64,000 nt of DNA from an uncultured Phocaeicola sp. (GCA_948566455.1 CAOYQO010000010.1:1-64000); one strand, 5' to 3'; positions 16,124-27,250 are shown, counted from the first letter of the stretch. A program made the numbers and translations. The notes: generated by a model from the letters alone, not told the origin.

Positions 16124-18397
16124 TCAGTTTATAGTAATTGTTTTCTTAAAGCGTATATCATCTGAGGCGGCTCCTATCTGAATTTCAAAGTCCCCAGGTT
16201 CTACCACTTCCTCCATTTTTGCATTATACAGAGCTAATTCTGCGATTGGCAAAGAAAGCTCCACACATTGACTTTCGCCCGGCTTGATCAGAACTTTTTG
16301 AAATGCCTTTAACTGTTGGATGGGAGTAGCCACCGTGCTTACTTTATCACGTACATAAAGCAGCACAACCTCCTTGCCATCGCGCCTACCCGTATTCTTG
16401 ATCGTAACGGATACTTTCAATGTATCACTTGCAACCAATAACGTATCACTCAGTGCACAATCCACATAATCAAACGTAGTATAACTTTTTCCATGTCCAA
16501 AGTTCCATAAAGGTTCCGGTTTATCAAAGATATAATGACCTTTAGGTTCTTCAGGAGTACCCGGCTGGTCAAAAGATTCTTCACGATCTGTCACGAAATG
16601 ATTATAAAAACAAGGAGTATTACCTGTGCTACGCGGGAAAGATACATTCAACTTACCCGACGGATTCACCTTTCCAAGCAAAATATCTGCCAATGTACAT
16701 CCTTGCTGCTCACCTGCATACCATTGCACCAACACTGCATCTGCATTTTCTTTCACCCAAGGCATAGCAAGCGGTTTACCCGCAATCAGAACGACAATCA
16801 TAGGCTTGCCCGTTTTCTTTATCTCCTTCAACAGCTCCTCCTGCACCCCAGGAAGTTCCAATGAGGAAAGATCAAATCCTTCACCTGCCGTAGAATATTT
16901 AGGACTTCTTCCCAGATAAGTGCTTCGTGTACCTACCGCCACCACAGCTATATCACTGTTACGGACAACTTCCACAGCTTCGGCAATATGTGATTTGTCC
17001 TGGCTCCACCAATCACATCCTTCAGCATGACGGATCATTATTTTATCACCTGCACTTTCCTGCAATCCTTACAACAAACTGACTGCTTCTTTAGTATCCC
17101 CCATCGTCCAAGCGTAATCGCCCAACACGGCTTGATTACTGTTAGGCCCCACCACTGCAACAGACTTGTATTTATTCAAGTCTAAAGGAAGAATATCATT
17201 TCTGTTTTCCAATAATACGGCACTCTCGTCAGCCACTTTCTTAGCCAATGCCACCTTTTCAGCATTGCGAACGCCCTTCTTCACCAGTTTAGGATCACCA
17301 TAAGTTTCATCAAATAAGCCCAATTCAAACTTCACCGTCAATATTCTGCGCACGGCCTGATCTATATATGCAACATCAAGCCTTCCCTCCTCAACTTGTT
17401 TTTCCAATGTTTCGTAAGTCGAATCAATGTTCAAGTCCACTCCAGCCATTAATGCCATACGCGCAGCCTCCTCACGGCAGCCTGCCGCATGATGAAAAGT
17501 CATCAGACGCTCCACCGAACCCCAGTCAGAATAAGTGTATCCTTTAAAGCCCAGTTCTCCCCGAAGAATATCAGTCATATAATAAGAAGAACCTGTAACC
17601 GACACTCCATCATACGCACTGTAGCAAGTCATCACCGCCCACGGAGAAGTTTCCCTTATAGCTTTACGGAACGGATAAAGATAAAGACTACGCAATTCAC
17701 GTTCTCCTCCACTTACTCCCGCACAATTCAAGCCTCCAGACGGAGTGCCATGGGCTACAAAATGCTTGGGCATACAAGTAATTCTGTGTTTTTGATACCC
17801 TTTGATAAACGCCACTCCCATTTCCGCTATCAGATAAGGGTCTTCTCCGTATGTTTCTTCAATACGTCCCCAGCGTAACTCGCGGGCAATGTCAAAAACC
17901 GAAGAAAGAATTTGATGAATACCTATCGCCTTAGCCTCTTCGCCAGCCGCCTCAGTCATTTGTTGTATTAATTCAGGATTGAAAGTGCTTCCCTGCGCCA
18001 AAGCATGAGGAAACAGCGTACAATTATTCTGAATAATACCCTGTATGCCCTCAGCAGAAGTCAACAACGGAATTCCCAAACGAGTCTTAGTACGCATATA
18101 ATGCTGTAATTCTTTATACATCACGGCGCAATCATAAGCAGACATACTCATTTCATGAGTTGTCCCATAACTTTCCCCCGAGAAGATCCGGTCAATCTCA
18201 TCCAACCGGCCAGACGCACGATTCTGCAATTGTAATACCTTTTCGTGCAATGTCATTCTAGACATAAGGTCGTCTACACGCTTCTCTATTGGGGATGTCC
18301 TGTCTTTATAGAGAGGGATGTCATCTCCAGCCCAAGCTGAAGATGATACACTCATCACTATCCCCATACAGAACAGAATAAATTTATTAGTACACAT
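16124..18397 (-). pseudogene. GH3 glycosidase with an in-frame TAA at codon 443
   Basis: Reading through a single TAA (17071-17069) gives one 757-residue GH3 protein; both sides are in the same frame and contain consecutive parts of the family. The first part (signal peptide 1-23, AWAGDD) holds the TIM-barrel with the nucleophile in YSDWGS (Asp291). The second part (GLQESAGDKI onwards) holds the alpha/beta sandwich domain and the C-terminal fibronectin-III-like domain (about 650-757). GH3 enzymes are exo-beta-glucosidases or xylosidases. A single C-to-T change in a CAA (Gln) codon would produce this stop. As written, translation ends after 442 residues, without the second domain that completes the active site. 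It lies 11 bp after the GH2 gene in the operon. Confidence 0.88.
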
Positions 18398-18408
18398 ACT
18401 AATCTGAA

Positions 18409-21351
18409 TTATTTGTTATTATAAGGAGTTACCACTAACTTATATTTGTCGCCCTGCAACAAATTCTCATCAAATGTAATGCTCAAATTCTTTGTTTCTC
18501 CTGGCATCAACGTAAAATAGTTGTCATTCATCAATGCCGGCAGAATGCGTTCGCCATCCGAAGTACGAACAGCCTGCACATGTACAGCAAAAGCTACTCC
18601 CTTAGCCGATTTCGGAAGTGTTATGACCGCTTGTATCTCCGCCTCACCATTCTTACGAATTAACTTGGAAGAAGTTTTCAGTTCAGCTTTTGGCAAAGTA
18701 TTCAAAGCCGTAAAGTCCAGACGGTCGTTGCCACGCCAGTAATTGTTTTCTGATACGATCTTTCCTGATTTATCTTTCAACGTCAGACGGATAAAATGTA
18801 CATCACTCAAACCCTCACTAGGCTGTGTTCCACCCAATACATCAAAGCTCCATAATGAGTAACCAAACCACCAACCTAGTTCAATACCAAACATACGTAC
18901 ATAGCGGGCATCGACTTCAGGGAAAGTAATTTCATCGACTCCTCCACGTCCCTCATCAGTTTTATACACTTCTTTCCAAGTCTTGGCGTCATCAGAAACC
19001 TGAATTTTATACCCCTTACCAAAAGACGCCTCCCAATCCAAACGAACTCCACCTACAGGTTGTACACTGCCCAAATCCACATAAATCCATTCATTTTCCG
19101 CTTTTGCCGCTGCCCAACGGGTATCTTTTTTCCCATCCGTAGCATCCGAAGGCTGTCCATAAGTGGTACTTGAAGCAAAAGTCGGCTTATTCAATGACAG
19201 ATTTTTACGCTCTTTATTGAAACCTATCGTAAAACATTGCACCGTAGAATTGCTAGGAGAGTTTACGATGGCTGATTGGGTATAAGCCTCCACAGATTTC
19301 CCATCCATATTGTAAACTTTTACTTCAGCAGTCAAACCTTCCATATCACGTGCTGTGGTATTAGCAATCTTCACACCGTCCGTCACAGGGTTCCAAAGAA
19401 TATGCACCGGTTCACAAGCTGATTTTGCCCCCCAGAAAGCTCCTGTCAAATCATAATAATAATCATAAGTTTGCCAAACCATAGACGGATATGCCGACTG
19501 TCCCATCCAAGTCATGATGCCTGATGCATCCTCCCACATACGATCCAGCCAACCCTCATACATAGCCTTATTAGACTCAATATTGACAAGCTGAGCCTTA
19601 CGGCAATAATCTTCAATCCCTTCGGGCTTACCAAAACCTTTGGTTATGGAAGCATCATAACGATCGGGAGCTGCATTAAAAGCATTTTGGCCAAAATAGT
19701 GTTTGTTCCACATTTCATCACGAGGCCACCAGTTCTCCTTAGGCATAAACTTCTTAAAACTTTCAAAGGTAGGAACTACAGCTGTACCAATTTCCGTACG
19801 GAATCCCCAGCCACGCGCCGGATCTCCTTCCAAGCCATCAGGATATTTAGTAAAATAAAAGCGGGGTTCAAATGCTCCCCACGGACCACTACCGGTCAAG
19901 CCCTGAGCATGAGAGTTTGCTTGAAAATAACGATCACCTCCATCAAAAGTCCTGATATTTTCCGCCATCCATCCTTCCAAAGGAGGCTGAGGATTGGACT
20001 CATTATCGCCACACCACACGGCTATACTAGGGTGATTACGAACACGTTTGATTTTCTCCATCATATTATTATTGAACACATTGAGGTCATAAGGCAAATT
20101 CGGATTAGAGTTTATCCAAAAATCGTCCCATACCATAATGCCATATTTATCACACGCCTCATAGAATTCATCATCTGTAACAGAACCGAGCCAATTACGT
20201 ATCATATTAAAGTTCATTTCCTTATGCAGACGGATTTTGGTATCATATTCCGCACCACGGCAACGAAGCATATATTCAGACATTCCCCAATTCGCCCCTT
20301 TGACAAATACCGGAACATCATTAATATAAACATGGAATGTATTACCTTCTTTATCATAAGAATATTTCTTTATACCAAAAGAAACATCTTTCGTTTCCGA
20401 AACCTTTCCATCCACCATCACCTCGAACTTACAATGATAAAGATTGGGGTCTCCATATCCATTCGGCCACCACAGACGCGGCTGGTCTATACACAGTTGT
20501 GGGAAATAACGTTTGTCAAACTTCACCTGTTCAGTAGTATGGGCATTCACCTCTAATTCTTTTTGAAAAATAATGTTTCCCGGAGTAATTGTTCCGCGCA
20601 CCAATACCTTCGTCTTTTCGACCGAGTTATTCTTGACATCAAGCGCCACACTCAAATCAGCTCTGGCACGGGTAGGTAAATTTGTACGTATCCAAGGATC
20701 AATTAAAGTAGCTGTTCCCGTATTCGTAAGAAATACCTTATCAGTTATACCACTATTCAACCCCGGCACATAAGGCATCCAATCCCATCCACCACTAGAC
20801 AAATAGGTAGGGCTGCCCTGATTAGCCAATGGAGTATCAGGTATATGGACAAGTACAGCCAATACATTTTCTTTATCACGATTTACTAGTGAAGTGACAT
20901 TAAAATGTCCACGATGCATAAACCCATCCAGTTTACCCAATAACGTTCCATTCAGATAGACTTCCGCACGACGGTTTACCCCATTAAAATTCAACCATAT
21001 CAATTCTTTTGTAAAATCGGCAGGAACACGGAATGTAGTACGATACCAAAAGCTACGGTCGTATTTGTCGCGGTTTACTTGATGAATATTGTCACCAAAG
21101 TTAGGATCTTTTTCCAGCCCTGCTATTACATACGAGTTAAAAGCTGTTCCAGGCACAACAGCATCTACCCAGGCAGAAACATTATATCCGTTTTCGCAAA
21201 GTGATTTCACATCCGTTCCGACTTCAGCCTGAGGCTTTAATTTCCATCTCATCTGTGGGTTATCGCTATGTAAATATACAGTTTGGGCATGCAGTACTTG
21301 CATACATCCCATTAGGGCTAATGCAACCCATGTTTTTTTTACGTTTTTCAT
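18409..21351 (-). CDS. GH2 glycosidase with an inserted F5/8-type C (discoidin-like) domain
   Basis: A 980-residue secreted enzyme with a signal peptide (1-22, cut near LHAQ), an N-terminal sugar-binding domain (about 60-215), an immunoglobulin-like domain and a TIM barrel. The acid/base motif VWCGDNE has Glu451 and the nucleophile is probably Glu520 in FRTEIG. The layout is that of the exo-beta-mannosidase/exo-beta-glucosaminidase branch of GH2 rather than LacZ. Between about residues 720 and 845 sits a complete F5/8 type C domain (LNKPTFASSTTYGQPSDATDGKKDTRWAA), a possible carbohydrate-binding module, followed by the final beta domain. It lies 29 bp after galM. The substrate linkage cannot be fixed from sequence alone. 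Confidence 0.85.
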   Translation of the reverse strand: MKNVKKTWVALALMGCMQVLHAQTVYLHSDNPQMRWKLKPQAEVGTDVKSLCENGYNVSAWVDAVVPGTAFNSYVIAGLEKDPNFGDNIHQVNRDKYDRSFWYRTTFRVPADFTKELIWLNFNGVNRRAEVYLNGTLLGKLDGFMHRGHFNVTSLVNRDKENVLAVLVHIPDTPLANQGSPTYLSSGGWDWMPYVPGLNSGITDKVFLTNTGTATLIDPWIRTNLPTRARADLSVALDVKNNSVEKTKVLVRGTITPGNIIFQKELEVNAHTTEQVKFDKRYFPQLCIDQPRLWWPNGYGDPNLYHCKFEVMVDGKVSETKDVSFGIKKYSYDKEGNTFHVYINDVPVFVKGANWGMSEYMLRCRGAEYDTKIRLHKEMNFNMIRNWLGSVTDDEFYEACDKYGIMVWDDFWINSNPNLPYDLNVFNNNMMEKIKRVRNHPSIAVWCGDNESNPQPPLEGWMAENIRTFDGGDRYFQANSHAQGLTGSGPWGAFEPRFYFTKYPDGLEGDPARGWGFRTEIGTAVVPTFESFKKFMPKENWWPRDEMWNKHYFGQNAFNAAPDRYDASITKGFGKPEGIEDYCRKAQLVNIESNKAMYEGWLDRMWEDASGIMTWMGQSAYPSMVWQTYDYYYDLTGAFWGAKSACEPVHILWNPVTDGVKIANTTARDMEGLTAEVKVYNMDGKSVEAYTQSAIVNSPSNSTVQCFTIGFNKERKNLSLNKPTFASSTTYGQPSDATDGKKDTRWAAAKAENEWIYVDLGSVQPVGGVRLDWEASFGKGYKIQVSDDAKTWKEVYKTDEGRGGVDEITFPEVDARYVRMFGIELGWWFGYSLWSFDVLGGTQPSEGLSDVHFIRLTLKDKSGKIVSENNYWRGNDRLDFTALNTLPKAELKTSSKLIRKNGEAEIQAVITLPKSAKGVAFAVHVQAVRTSDGERILPALMNDNYFTLMPGETKNLSITFDENLLQGDKYKLVVTPYNNK

Positions 21352-21380
21352 ATTATAGTCTTTTCATATTTATCAATCAT

Positions 21381-22403
21381 CTATTCCTCTTTTTGCACTT
21401 GAAAATGAAACAAGGTACAATGTTCATAAGCTTTCTCCGGTAACACCAGGCAGGAAGGAAAATCCGAATGAGAAGGAGTATCCGGATAAAACTGTGTTTC
21501 CAAACAGACGGCTGTATCCGGTCGTTCATAATATCCCGCTGTATACAAAAGAACAGCAGGCAAATCTGTCATCACTGTCATTTTTCGTCCTGTAACAGGT
21601 TCGTATAAAGAGGCAGCCTCTAACATCTCCACAGATATTTCATCTTTCAATATATAGCAATGATTATATCCTTTATTCCAAAGTAATTGCTCATGGTCAG
21701 CATACAGGTCTGTACCTATTGGTTTTAGGGAAGTAAAGTCAAATGGCGTATTTTTAACATTCATTCTTTTTCCCGTAGGAATAAATGCCGGGGTAGTATC
21801 CAATATCCGGTCGGCCGGAATATGCAACCGATGCTCCGTTATCTTTTTTCCCTTACCACACAAATTGAAATATGCATGATTTGTCATATTGATGTAAGTA
21901 GCACAGTCAGTTTCCGCATAATGCCGTACAGAAAGTTCATTGTCCTCATTGAAACGATAGTCTGTTATCACGCGGATATTTCCCGGAAAACCTCCTTCTC
22001 CGTCTGGCGAATACAGACTAAAACGGATGCCATCCGGTAATTCTTCCCACTGCCACACCTTGTTATGAAAGCCAGAAAAACCGCCATGATTGGTGTTATT
22101 CCCATCATTAGCCTCCAAATGGAAGGTTTTCCTATCTATTGTAAAAGAAGCATCGGCTATACGATTGGCAAATCTGCCGATGGTTGCCCCCATATAATAA
22201 GAATCTTCCAAATAACCGGCCAAGGAATCATAACCAATCAGCACATTGTCCAATGCTCCTTGAACATCAGGTACTGAAGCTGTAATCCAACGAGCCCCCC
22301 AATTCGTGAATTCCATATAGACTCCTGAAGAATTCATCACAGTAAATCGTAATACAGGTTCTCCGTCAGAGGTATAAGTTTCTATTTTATGTGCTATTTT
22401 CAT
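21381..22403 (-). CDS. Aldose 1-epimerase (galactose mutarotase)
   Basis: A 340-residue enzyme without a signal peptide, so cytoplasmic. It interconverts alpha and beta anomers of galactose or glucose. Family blocks are TNHGGFSGFHNKVWQWE (His near residue 104), the second His in MTNHAYFNLCG, and the C-terminal VCLETQFYPDTPSH with the catalytic Glu. Its presence between SusD and glycosidases suggests that galactose or glucose is a main product of the system. It follows an internal terminator, so its expression may be lower than that of SusC/SusD. Confidence 0.93.
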   Translation of the reverse strand: MKIAHKIETYTSDGEPVLRFTVMNSSGVYMEFTNWGARWITASVPDVQGALDNVLIGYDSLAGYLEDSYYMGATIGRFANRIADASFTIDRKTFHLEANDGNNTNHGGFSGFHNKVWQWEELPDGIRFSLYSPDGEGGFPGNIRVITDYRFNEDNELSVRHYAETDCATYINMTNHAYFNLCGKGKKITEHRLHIPADRILDTTPAFIPTGKRMNVKNTPFDFTSLKPIGTDLYADHEQLLWNKGYNHCYILKDEISVEMLEAASLYEPVTGRKMTVMTDLPAVLLYTAGYYERPDTAVCLETQFYPDTPSHSDFPSCLVLPEKAYEHCTLFHFQVQKEE

Positions 22404-22420
22404 ATTATTCCAGATTTCAG

Positions 22421-22468
22421 AAAAATTAAAAGCATCAGGTAGGAAGCAGATGTTTCCTCCTGATGCTT
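22421..22468 (-). terminator. Terminator or attenuator between SusD and galM
   Basis: AAGCATCAGG (22430-22439) pairs perfectly with CCTGATGCTT (22459-22468), with further pairing of GGAA and TTCC inside. On the minus strand it is followed by TTTTAATTTTT. Partial readthrough would give high SusC/SusD and lower enzyme levels from one promoter. Confidence 0.85.
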
Positions 22469-22492
22469 CTAATTTATATGGATAGAAACAAT

Positions 22493-24112
22493 TTATTTGC
22501 TATATCCCGGATTCTGGTCTTCAGGGCCGAATGCATCATTTGTTTTAATTTCAGTATCAGGAATAGGATAGCGCTTATGGAAATCTTGAATTGTTCCTGA
22601 TTCTTTTGCCCAACGGTTACGTTCTTTTATCAATTCTACAAATTTATTAGTACGAAGCAAATCAATACGTCTCCAGCCTTCGAAGCAAAGTTCACGCAAA
22701 CGTTCATCCATTACCTTATCACGGAATTCATCTTTGCTCATTCCCGAATTCCATTTCTTATCTTCTGGCAAGTTTCCTCCCCATGCACGAGTACGAATTT
22801 GATTATTTACGATCTGTACAGCTTCCGAAGTCTGTCCTAATTCATTCAGACATTCAGCATGCAATAATAATACATCAGCATAACGAATCATTGAAAAGTT
22901 CTTACCAGAATTCCACATATTATTAATGCCAAGCCCTGAAAGAATATCTGTACGATAGTCTTCATATTTCTTTATATGTGGTTCCAATTCATCTGTAGTT
23001 CCCGTCCATTGAGTCTTTGACAAATCAGGAGTTACATATTCAAATGTACCATCCTCCGAATATTTATTAGTATAATACGTAAAATCATAACGCAATGCTT
23101 CTTCTTTACGCAAATCTCCATCTTCCCAAATGCCACCTTCTTCTACTGTCTTATAAGCAAAAGGAGTCGGAACTAGAAAATCGTAACCAGAGAAAGAGCA
23201 TCCCTGACCAAACCAAGAGTCACATGCACGAGAACCACAATCAAACTCCCAATAATTACAATCAGGATATACATTATTAAATTGCAACTCAAACAATGAC
23301 TCTTTTGTATTAGGATTATCATAACGATACAAGTCAGCATAATCATTTAGTAATTCATATCGTCCCATATTGATAATAGTCTTAAAACATTCATCAGCCT
23401 TGGCAAAATCCCGCAATCCTGTCTCTTCCGGAGCTGCCATATAAGCCTTTCCTAACATAGCCCATGCAGCCCCAACAGTAGCACGCTGCGGTTCACTATT
23501 ATAAGACTCAGGCAAATTATTGGTAGCAGTAATAAAATCATTAATAATATATTCCCATACAGTCTTTAAAGGTTGACGTCCCAAGCCCAATTCATCAGTA
23601 CGGTTCATATCTATCACAGGGATTTCACCCCAATACATGCTTAATTCAAACATTAATAAACCACGAATAAAGCATGCCTCTCCCATCAACTGTTTAGCAC
23701 GTTCCGGTTCTTCAGTGGTCATACCCAATGCATATATAGCTTTAGCAGCTGAAACGACAGCCGGCCAACGGTTGTTCCAAATAGAACTAACCTGAGTAGA
23801 TGTAGGATTCAACTGTCCATTATATTTATCCATACCAGCTTGATCTCCTGAAGAAATCAACTGATAATTACCCTGCTGTGTTTCATCTGTCCCCAAATAA
23901 GGCATCAATCCATTACGCCCTTCTTTACAGCCCCTATAACTCTTATACAATCCAAGAACTAAAGGTTCTACATTATCTATTTTTTCAAATACTTGTTCCT
24001 CAGTCAAAGATCCCGTAGGTTCTACTTGCAGAAAGTCTGAGCAAGAAGAAGTATTCAGTGCAAAGGACAAAGCCAAAGCATATATCGCACTATATCTATA
24101 TATCTTTTTCAT
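22493..24112 (-). CDS. SusD-like surface glycan-binding lipoprotein
   Basis: A 539-residue SusD/RagB protein. The lipoprotein signal ends in TSSC (Cys24), followed by SDFLQVEPTGSLTEEQVF. The core carries the TPR-like helices (AKQLMGEACFIRGLLMFELSMYWGEIP) and the family C-terminal block MDERLRELCFEGWRRIDLLRTNKF, ending DQNPGYSK. It is downstream of its SusC partner by 45 bp. Confidence 0.94.
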   Translation of the reverse strand: MKKIYRYSAIYALALSFALNTSSCSDFLQVEPTGSLTEEQVFEKIDNVEPLVLGLYKSYRGCKEGRNGLMPYLGTDETQQGNYQLISSGDQAGMDKYNGQLNPTSTQVSSIWNNRWPAVVSAAKAIYALGMTTEEPERAKQLMGEACFIRGLLMFELSMYWGEIPVIDMNRTDELGLGRQPLKTVWEYIINDFITATNNLPESYNSEPQRATVGAAWAMLGKAYMAAPEETGLRDFAKADECFKTIINMGRYELLNDYADLYRYDNPNTKESLFELQFNNVYPDCNYWEFDCGSRACDSWFGQGCSFSGYDFLVPTPFAYKTVEEGGIWEDGDLRKEEALRYDFTYYTNKYSEDGTFEYVTPDLSKTQWTGTTDELEPHIKKYEDYRTDILSGLGINNMWNSGKNFSMIRYADVLLLHAECLNELGQTSEAVQIVNNQIRTRAWGGNLPEDKKWNSGMSKDEFRDKVMDERLRELCFEGWRRIDLLRTNKFVELIKERNRWAKESGTIQDFHKRYPIPDTEIKTNDAFGPEDQNPGYSK

Positions 24113-24157
24113 TGTTGTGTTTTCTTTTAAAATTAGACTATTTATTCTATCCTTCCA

Positions 24158-27100
24158 TTAAAAAGCCAAATTAAGACCAAAAGTATACATACGTGTAGGA
24201 GGATACCAATCACCGGTTTCCGGATCATAACCATTATAATTAGTTAAACAAAAAAGATTAGAACCGGTGGCATAAACACGCAGGTTAGTCAGTTTCAGAG
24301 CATTTATCACTTTAGTCGGGAAAGTATAGGCCAATGTCAAAGCAGACAAACGCAAGAAAGAAGCTTTCTGCACACTAAAATCCATAGAACTTGCACCATA
24401 ATGATTATAATCAAAGCCAGCCAACACACGTGGAAATTCAGCATCTGTATTTTCAGGAGTCCAACGATCCAACAAATCCGTTGATGCGACTCCAGATCCA
24501 GTACTTCCAATCAAAGTTTCATACCAAGGGCTCAATTTTTTAGCCCCATAAGAATAACTGAAGACTGCATTTAAAGACAATCCCTTCCAAGAAAAATCTG
24601 TAGAAAAACCGCCATAAAACTTAGGATCAGTGGAACCAATTACAACACGGTCATTTTGATCTATCTGTCCATTATTATCATAATCCAATGGATACAAATC
24701 ACCGGGATTCACATTATATCCATTCCAATTTATTTTATTCAAACGATCCATATCAATTTCTTGGGCAATTCCACCTGTTTTCCAAATATAAATTGTGTTA
24801 CGAGACTCACCAAGGAATAAATTACCTTCTTTTTGAATATTACGATCACTATCTACATTATATACAACATCATTATCACCATATAATCGAGTTACCTTAT
24901 TTTTATCCATAGACAATGTAGCTGCAAAATTCCATTCAAAATCTTTAGCTCTTACCAAATTGGCATTCAAAGCAAATTCCAAACCTTTGTTTTCAATCGC
25001 ACCTATATTTTCAATAGTACTACTGAAACCAGTAGTCGTAGGTAACGAATGACTCATTAACAAATCCTTATTTTTTATCAAGAAAGCATCAACAGACAAA
25101 CGTACTCTATTCTGTAAGAAAGCCATATCTACTCCTAAATTCCATTGTTTTTGTTTCTCCCAACTAATATCCGGAGTACCACGTCGCCCATTGGAAACAA
25201 AAGAATTTGTATAACCTGTATCGGAAGTACCCGTATAGCTGACATTATATAAAGATAAATAGGCAAAATCATCAATATTCTGATTACCAACAATACCAAA
25301 ACCAGCACGTAACTTTAACTGATCAAAAATTGTCTGATTTTTCATGAACTTTTCTTCTGTAATATTCCAAGCTGCAGACACAGACGGGAAAATACCCCAC
25401 TGATTTCCTTTAGCAAATTTAGAAGAACCGTCGTAACGCGCAGTCGCCGTTAATAAATATTTACCCGCATAGTTATAGTTAACACGAGCGATATAAGATA
25501 ATAATGTTTGCTCGGACCAAGCTGTACTTAAGCCACGCTGATCTTTTTTATAACCAGATCCCAAACTATGATATCCAAATAAATTAGTGCCAAACCCTGT
25601 TGCCGTAGCATTAATATAATTATACGTAGTCCGTGTAGCACTGGTACCAACCATCGCATTCAACTTATGTTTGCCAAAAGAAACTTCATAAGACAGTGAA
25701 TTATCCCATTGCCATACAGTACGTGTATCTCTATCATCTTTGGCTTCCCCTTGTGTTCCATAACGTTCCGACTCATAAATATCATTCGGGGTATATTTAT
25801 TCTGCTGCTTCTGAGCATAATCAATAGAGAAAGTAGAACGCAAGTTCAATCCTTCAATAGGATTGATATTAATATAATTAGAACTCAACAAACGATTATA
25901 CACCAAATCATTATCAACTTTCAAAGATCGTAACGGATTAAAATTATTTTGATCAAAAATACCTTGCCAATTTAAAGTTTCAATCTCATCAGAAATTTCC
26001 AACATCGGATTAGCACAACGTGCACGATTCATTACTCCATCATCAACCAACGTGTTCTCGGTACGTGTAAAAGTTGTATTAGTACCTACTTTCAGCCAGG
26101 ATTTAATCTGTTGATCCGCATTAATACGTCCTGTGTATTTTTCTTGTTCAGACTTCTCAATTACACCTTTATTATCTGTATAACCAAAACTAATATAATA
26201 AGAACCTTTATCATTGCCATTCGAAAGACTTACTACATGATTGTGTTGTACTCCAGTACGGCTCACAGCATCCAGCCAATCATAATTTTTATTATTGTCG
26301 TAAGCATCGAATTCATAATCAGCAAAAACAGTATTCGATCCCATTATCACATCATTGACATAAGCATTGACATCCCCGTCAGGATTTGTTTGCATATAAC
26401 CATTCGTATAAGCTTCCTTTCTAAGTTCAAATAATTGACGGGTATTCATTGTTTTTGGAGTATTAGCGTAGGTCTGAAAGCCAATCCAGCCATCATAAGA
26501 AACTTTACCTTCGCCTTTTTTACCCTTCTTTGTTGTAATAACAACAACACCATTGGAACCACGTGAACCATACAGAGCTGTAGCTGATGCATCTTTCAAG
26601 ACCTCAATAGAAGCCACATCATTCAAATTGACTGCATTAAATCCAGAGAATGAATTATCCATAACCATACCATCTATGACATAAATAGGGTCCGTAGATC
26701 CATTTATGGTATTAATACCACGAATTTTAATAGATGCATCATCCGTAGGACGTGTAGGCTGAGAAATGAACACACCTGCGACACGGCCTTGAAGAGCCTG
26801 ATTTACATTCGTCACCGGTTTTTCTTCCAAAACTTTAGAACTAACACTGGCAACAGCTCCTGTCAAATCACTCTTCTTCATCGAAGTACCTACAACAACC
26901 ACTTCGTCTAATGTTTCAGTATCTTCCGCCATCACCACTTTGACAGGTTGGTTACCCATTACCTTTACATCTTGGGCAACATATCCTATATAAGAAATAT
27001 GTAATGTTTCCCCTTTCTGAACTGATAATGTAAAGTTGCCATCAAAATCGGTAATAGTCCCATTGGTTGTACCTTTTACCACTACACTTGCACCAATGAT

Positions 27101-27211
27101 AGGTTCGGATGTAACATCCACCACCTGTCCTGTAACCGTTATGTTCTGTGCCAACATATTGCAGCAACAAAACATGATAAGGATTAAATTAATAAGCCTA
27201 ATTCTTTTCAT
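24158..27211 (-). CDS. SusC-like TonB-dependent glycan importer
   Basis: A 1017-residue outer membrane transporter: signal peptide (1-21, NMLAQ), carboxypeptidase-regulatory-like domain (about 25-110, ITVTGQVVDVTSEPIIGASVVVKGTTNGTITD), the TonB-box-like DEVVVVGTS, plug (GVFISQPTRPTDDASIKIRGINTINGSTDPIYVIDG) and 22-strand barrel ending in Phe. It has no STN domain, so it imports without signalling to an anti-sigma; regulation is by the nearby HTCS. It follows the GH36-like lipoprotein gene by 39 bp. Confidence 0.95.
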   Translation of the reverse strand: MKRIRLINLILIMFCCCNMLAQNITVTGQVVDVTSEPIIGASVVVKGTTNGTITDFDGNFTLSVQKGETLHISYIGYVAQDVKVMGNQPVKVVMAEDTETLDEVVVVGTSMKKSDLTGAVASVSSKVLEEKPVTNVNQALQGRVAGVFISQPTRPTDDASIKIRGINTINGSTDPIYVIDGMVMDNSFSGFNAVNLNDVASIEVLKDASATALYGSRGSNGVVVITTKKGKKGEGKVSYDGWIGFQTYANTPKTMNTRQLFELRKEAYTNGYMQTNPDGDVNAYVNDVIMGSNTVFADYEFDAYDNNKNYDWLDAVSRTGVQHNHVVSLSNGNDKGSYYISFGYTDNKGVIEKSEQEKYTGRINADQQIKSWLKVGTNTTFTRTENTLVDDGVMNRARCANPMLEISDEIETLNWQGIFDQNNFNPLRSLKVDNDLVYNRLLSSNYININPIEGLNLRSTFSIDYAQKQQNKYTPNDIYESERYGTQGEAKDDRDTRTVWQWDNSLSYEVSFGKHKLNAMVGTSATRTTYNYINATATGFGTNLFGYHSLGSGYKKDQRGLSTAWSEQTLLSYIARVNYNYAGKYLLTATARYDGSSKFAKGNQWGIFPSVSAAWNITEEKFMKNQTIFDQLKLRAGFGIVGNQNIDDFAYLSLYNVSYTGTSDTGYTNSFVSNGRRGTPDISWEKQKQWNLGVDMAFLQNRVRLSVDAFLIKNKDLLMSHSLPTTTGFSSTIENIGAIENKGLEFALNANLVRAKDFEWNFAATLSMDKNKVTRLYGDNDVVYNVDSDRNIQKEGNLFLGESRNTIYIWKTGGIAQEIDMDRLNKINWNGYNVNPGDLYPLDYDNNGQIDQNDRVVIGSTDPKFYGGFSTDFSWKGLSLNAVFSYSYGAKKLSPWYETLIGSTGSGVASTDLLDRWTPENTDAEFPRVLAGFDYNHYGASSMDFSVQKASFLRLSALTLAYTFPTKVINALKLTNLRVYATGSNLFCLTNYNGYDPETGDWYPPTRMYTFGLNLAF

Positions 27212-27250
27212 AATTTGTAAATTTAAGTACGATTTAAAGTTTATATTGGT

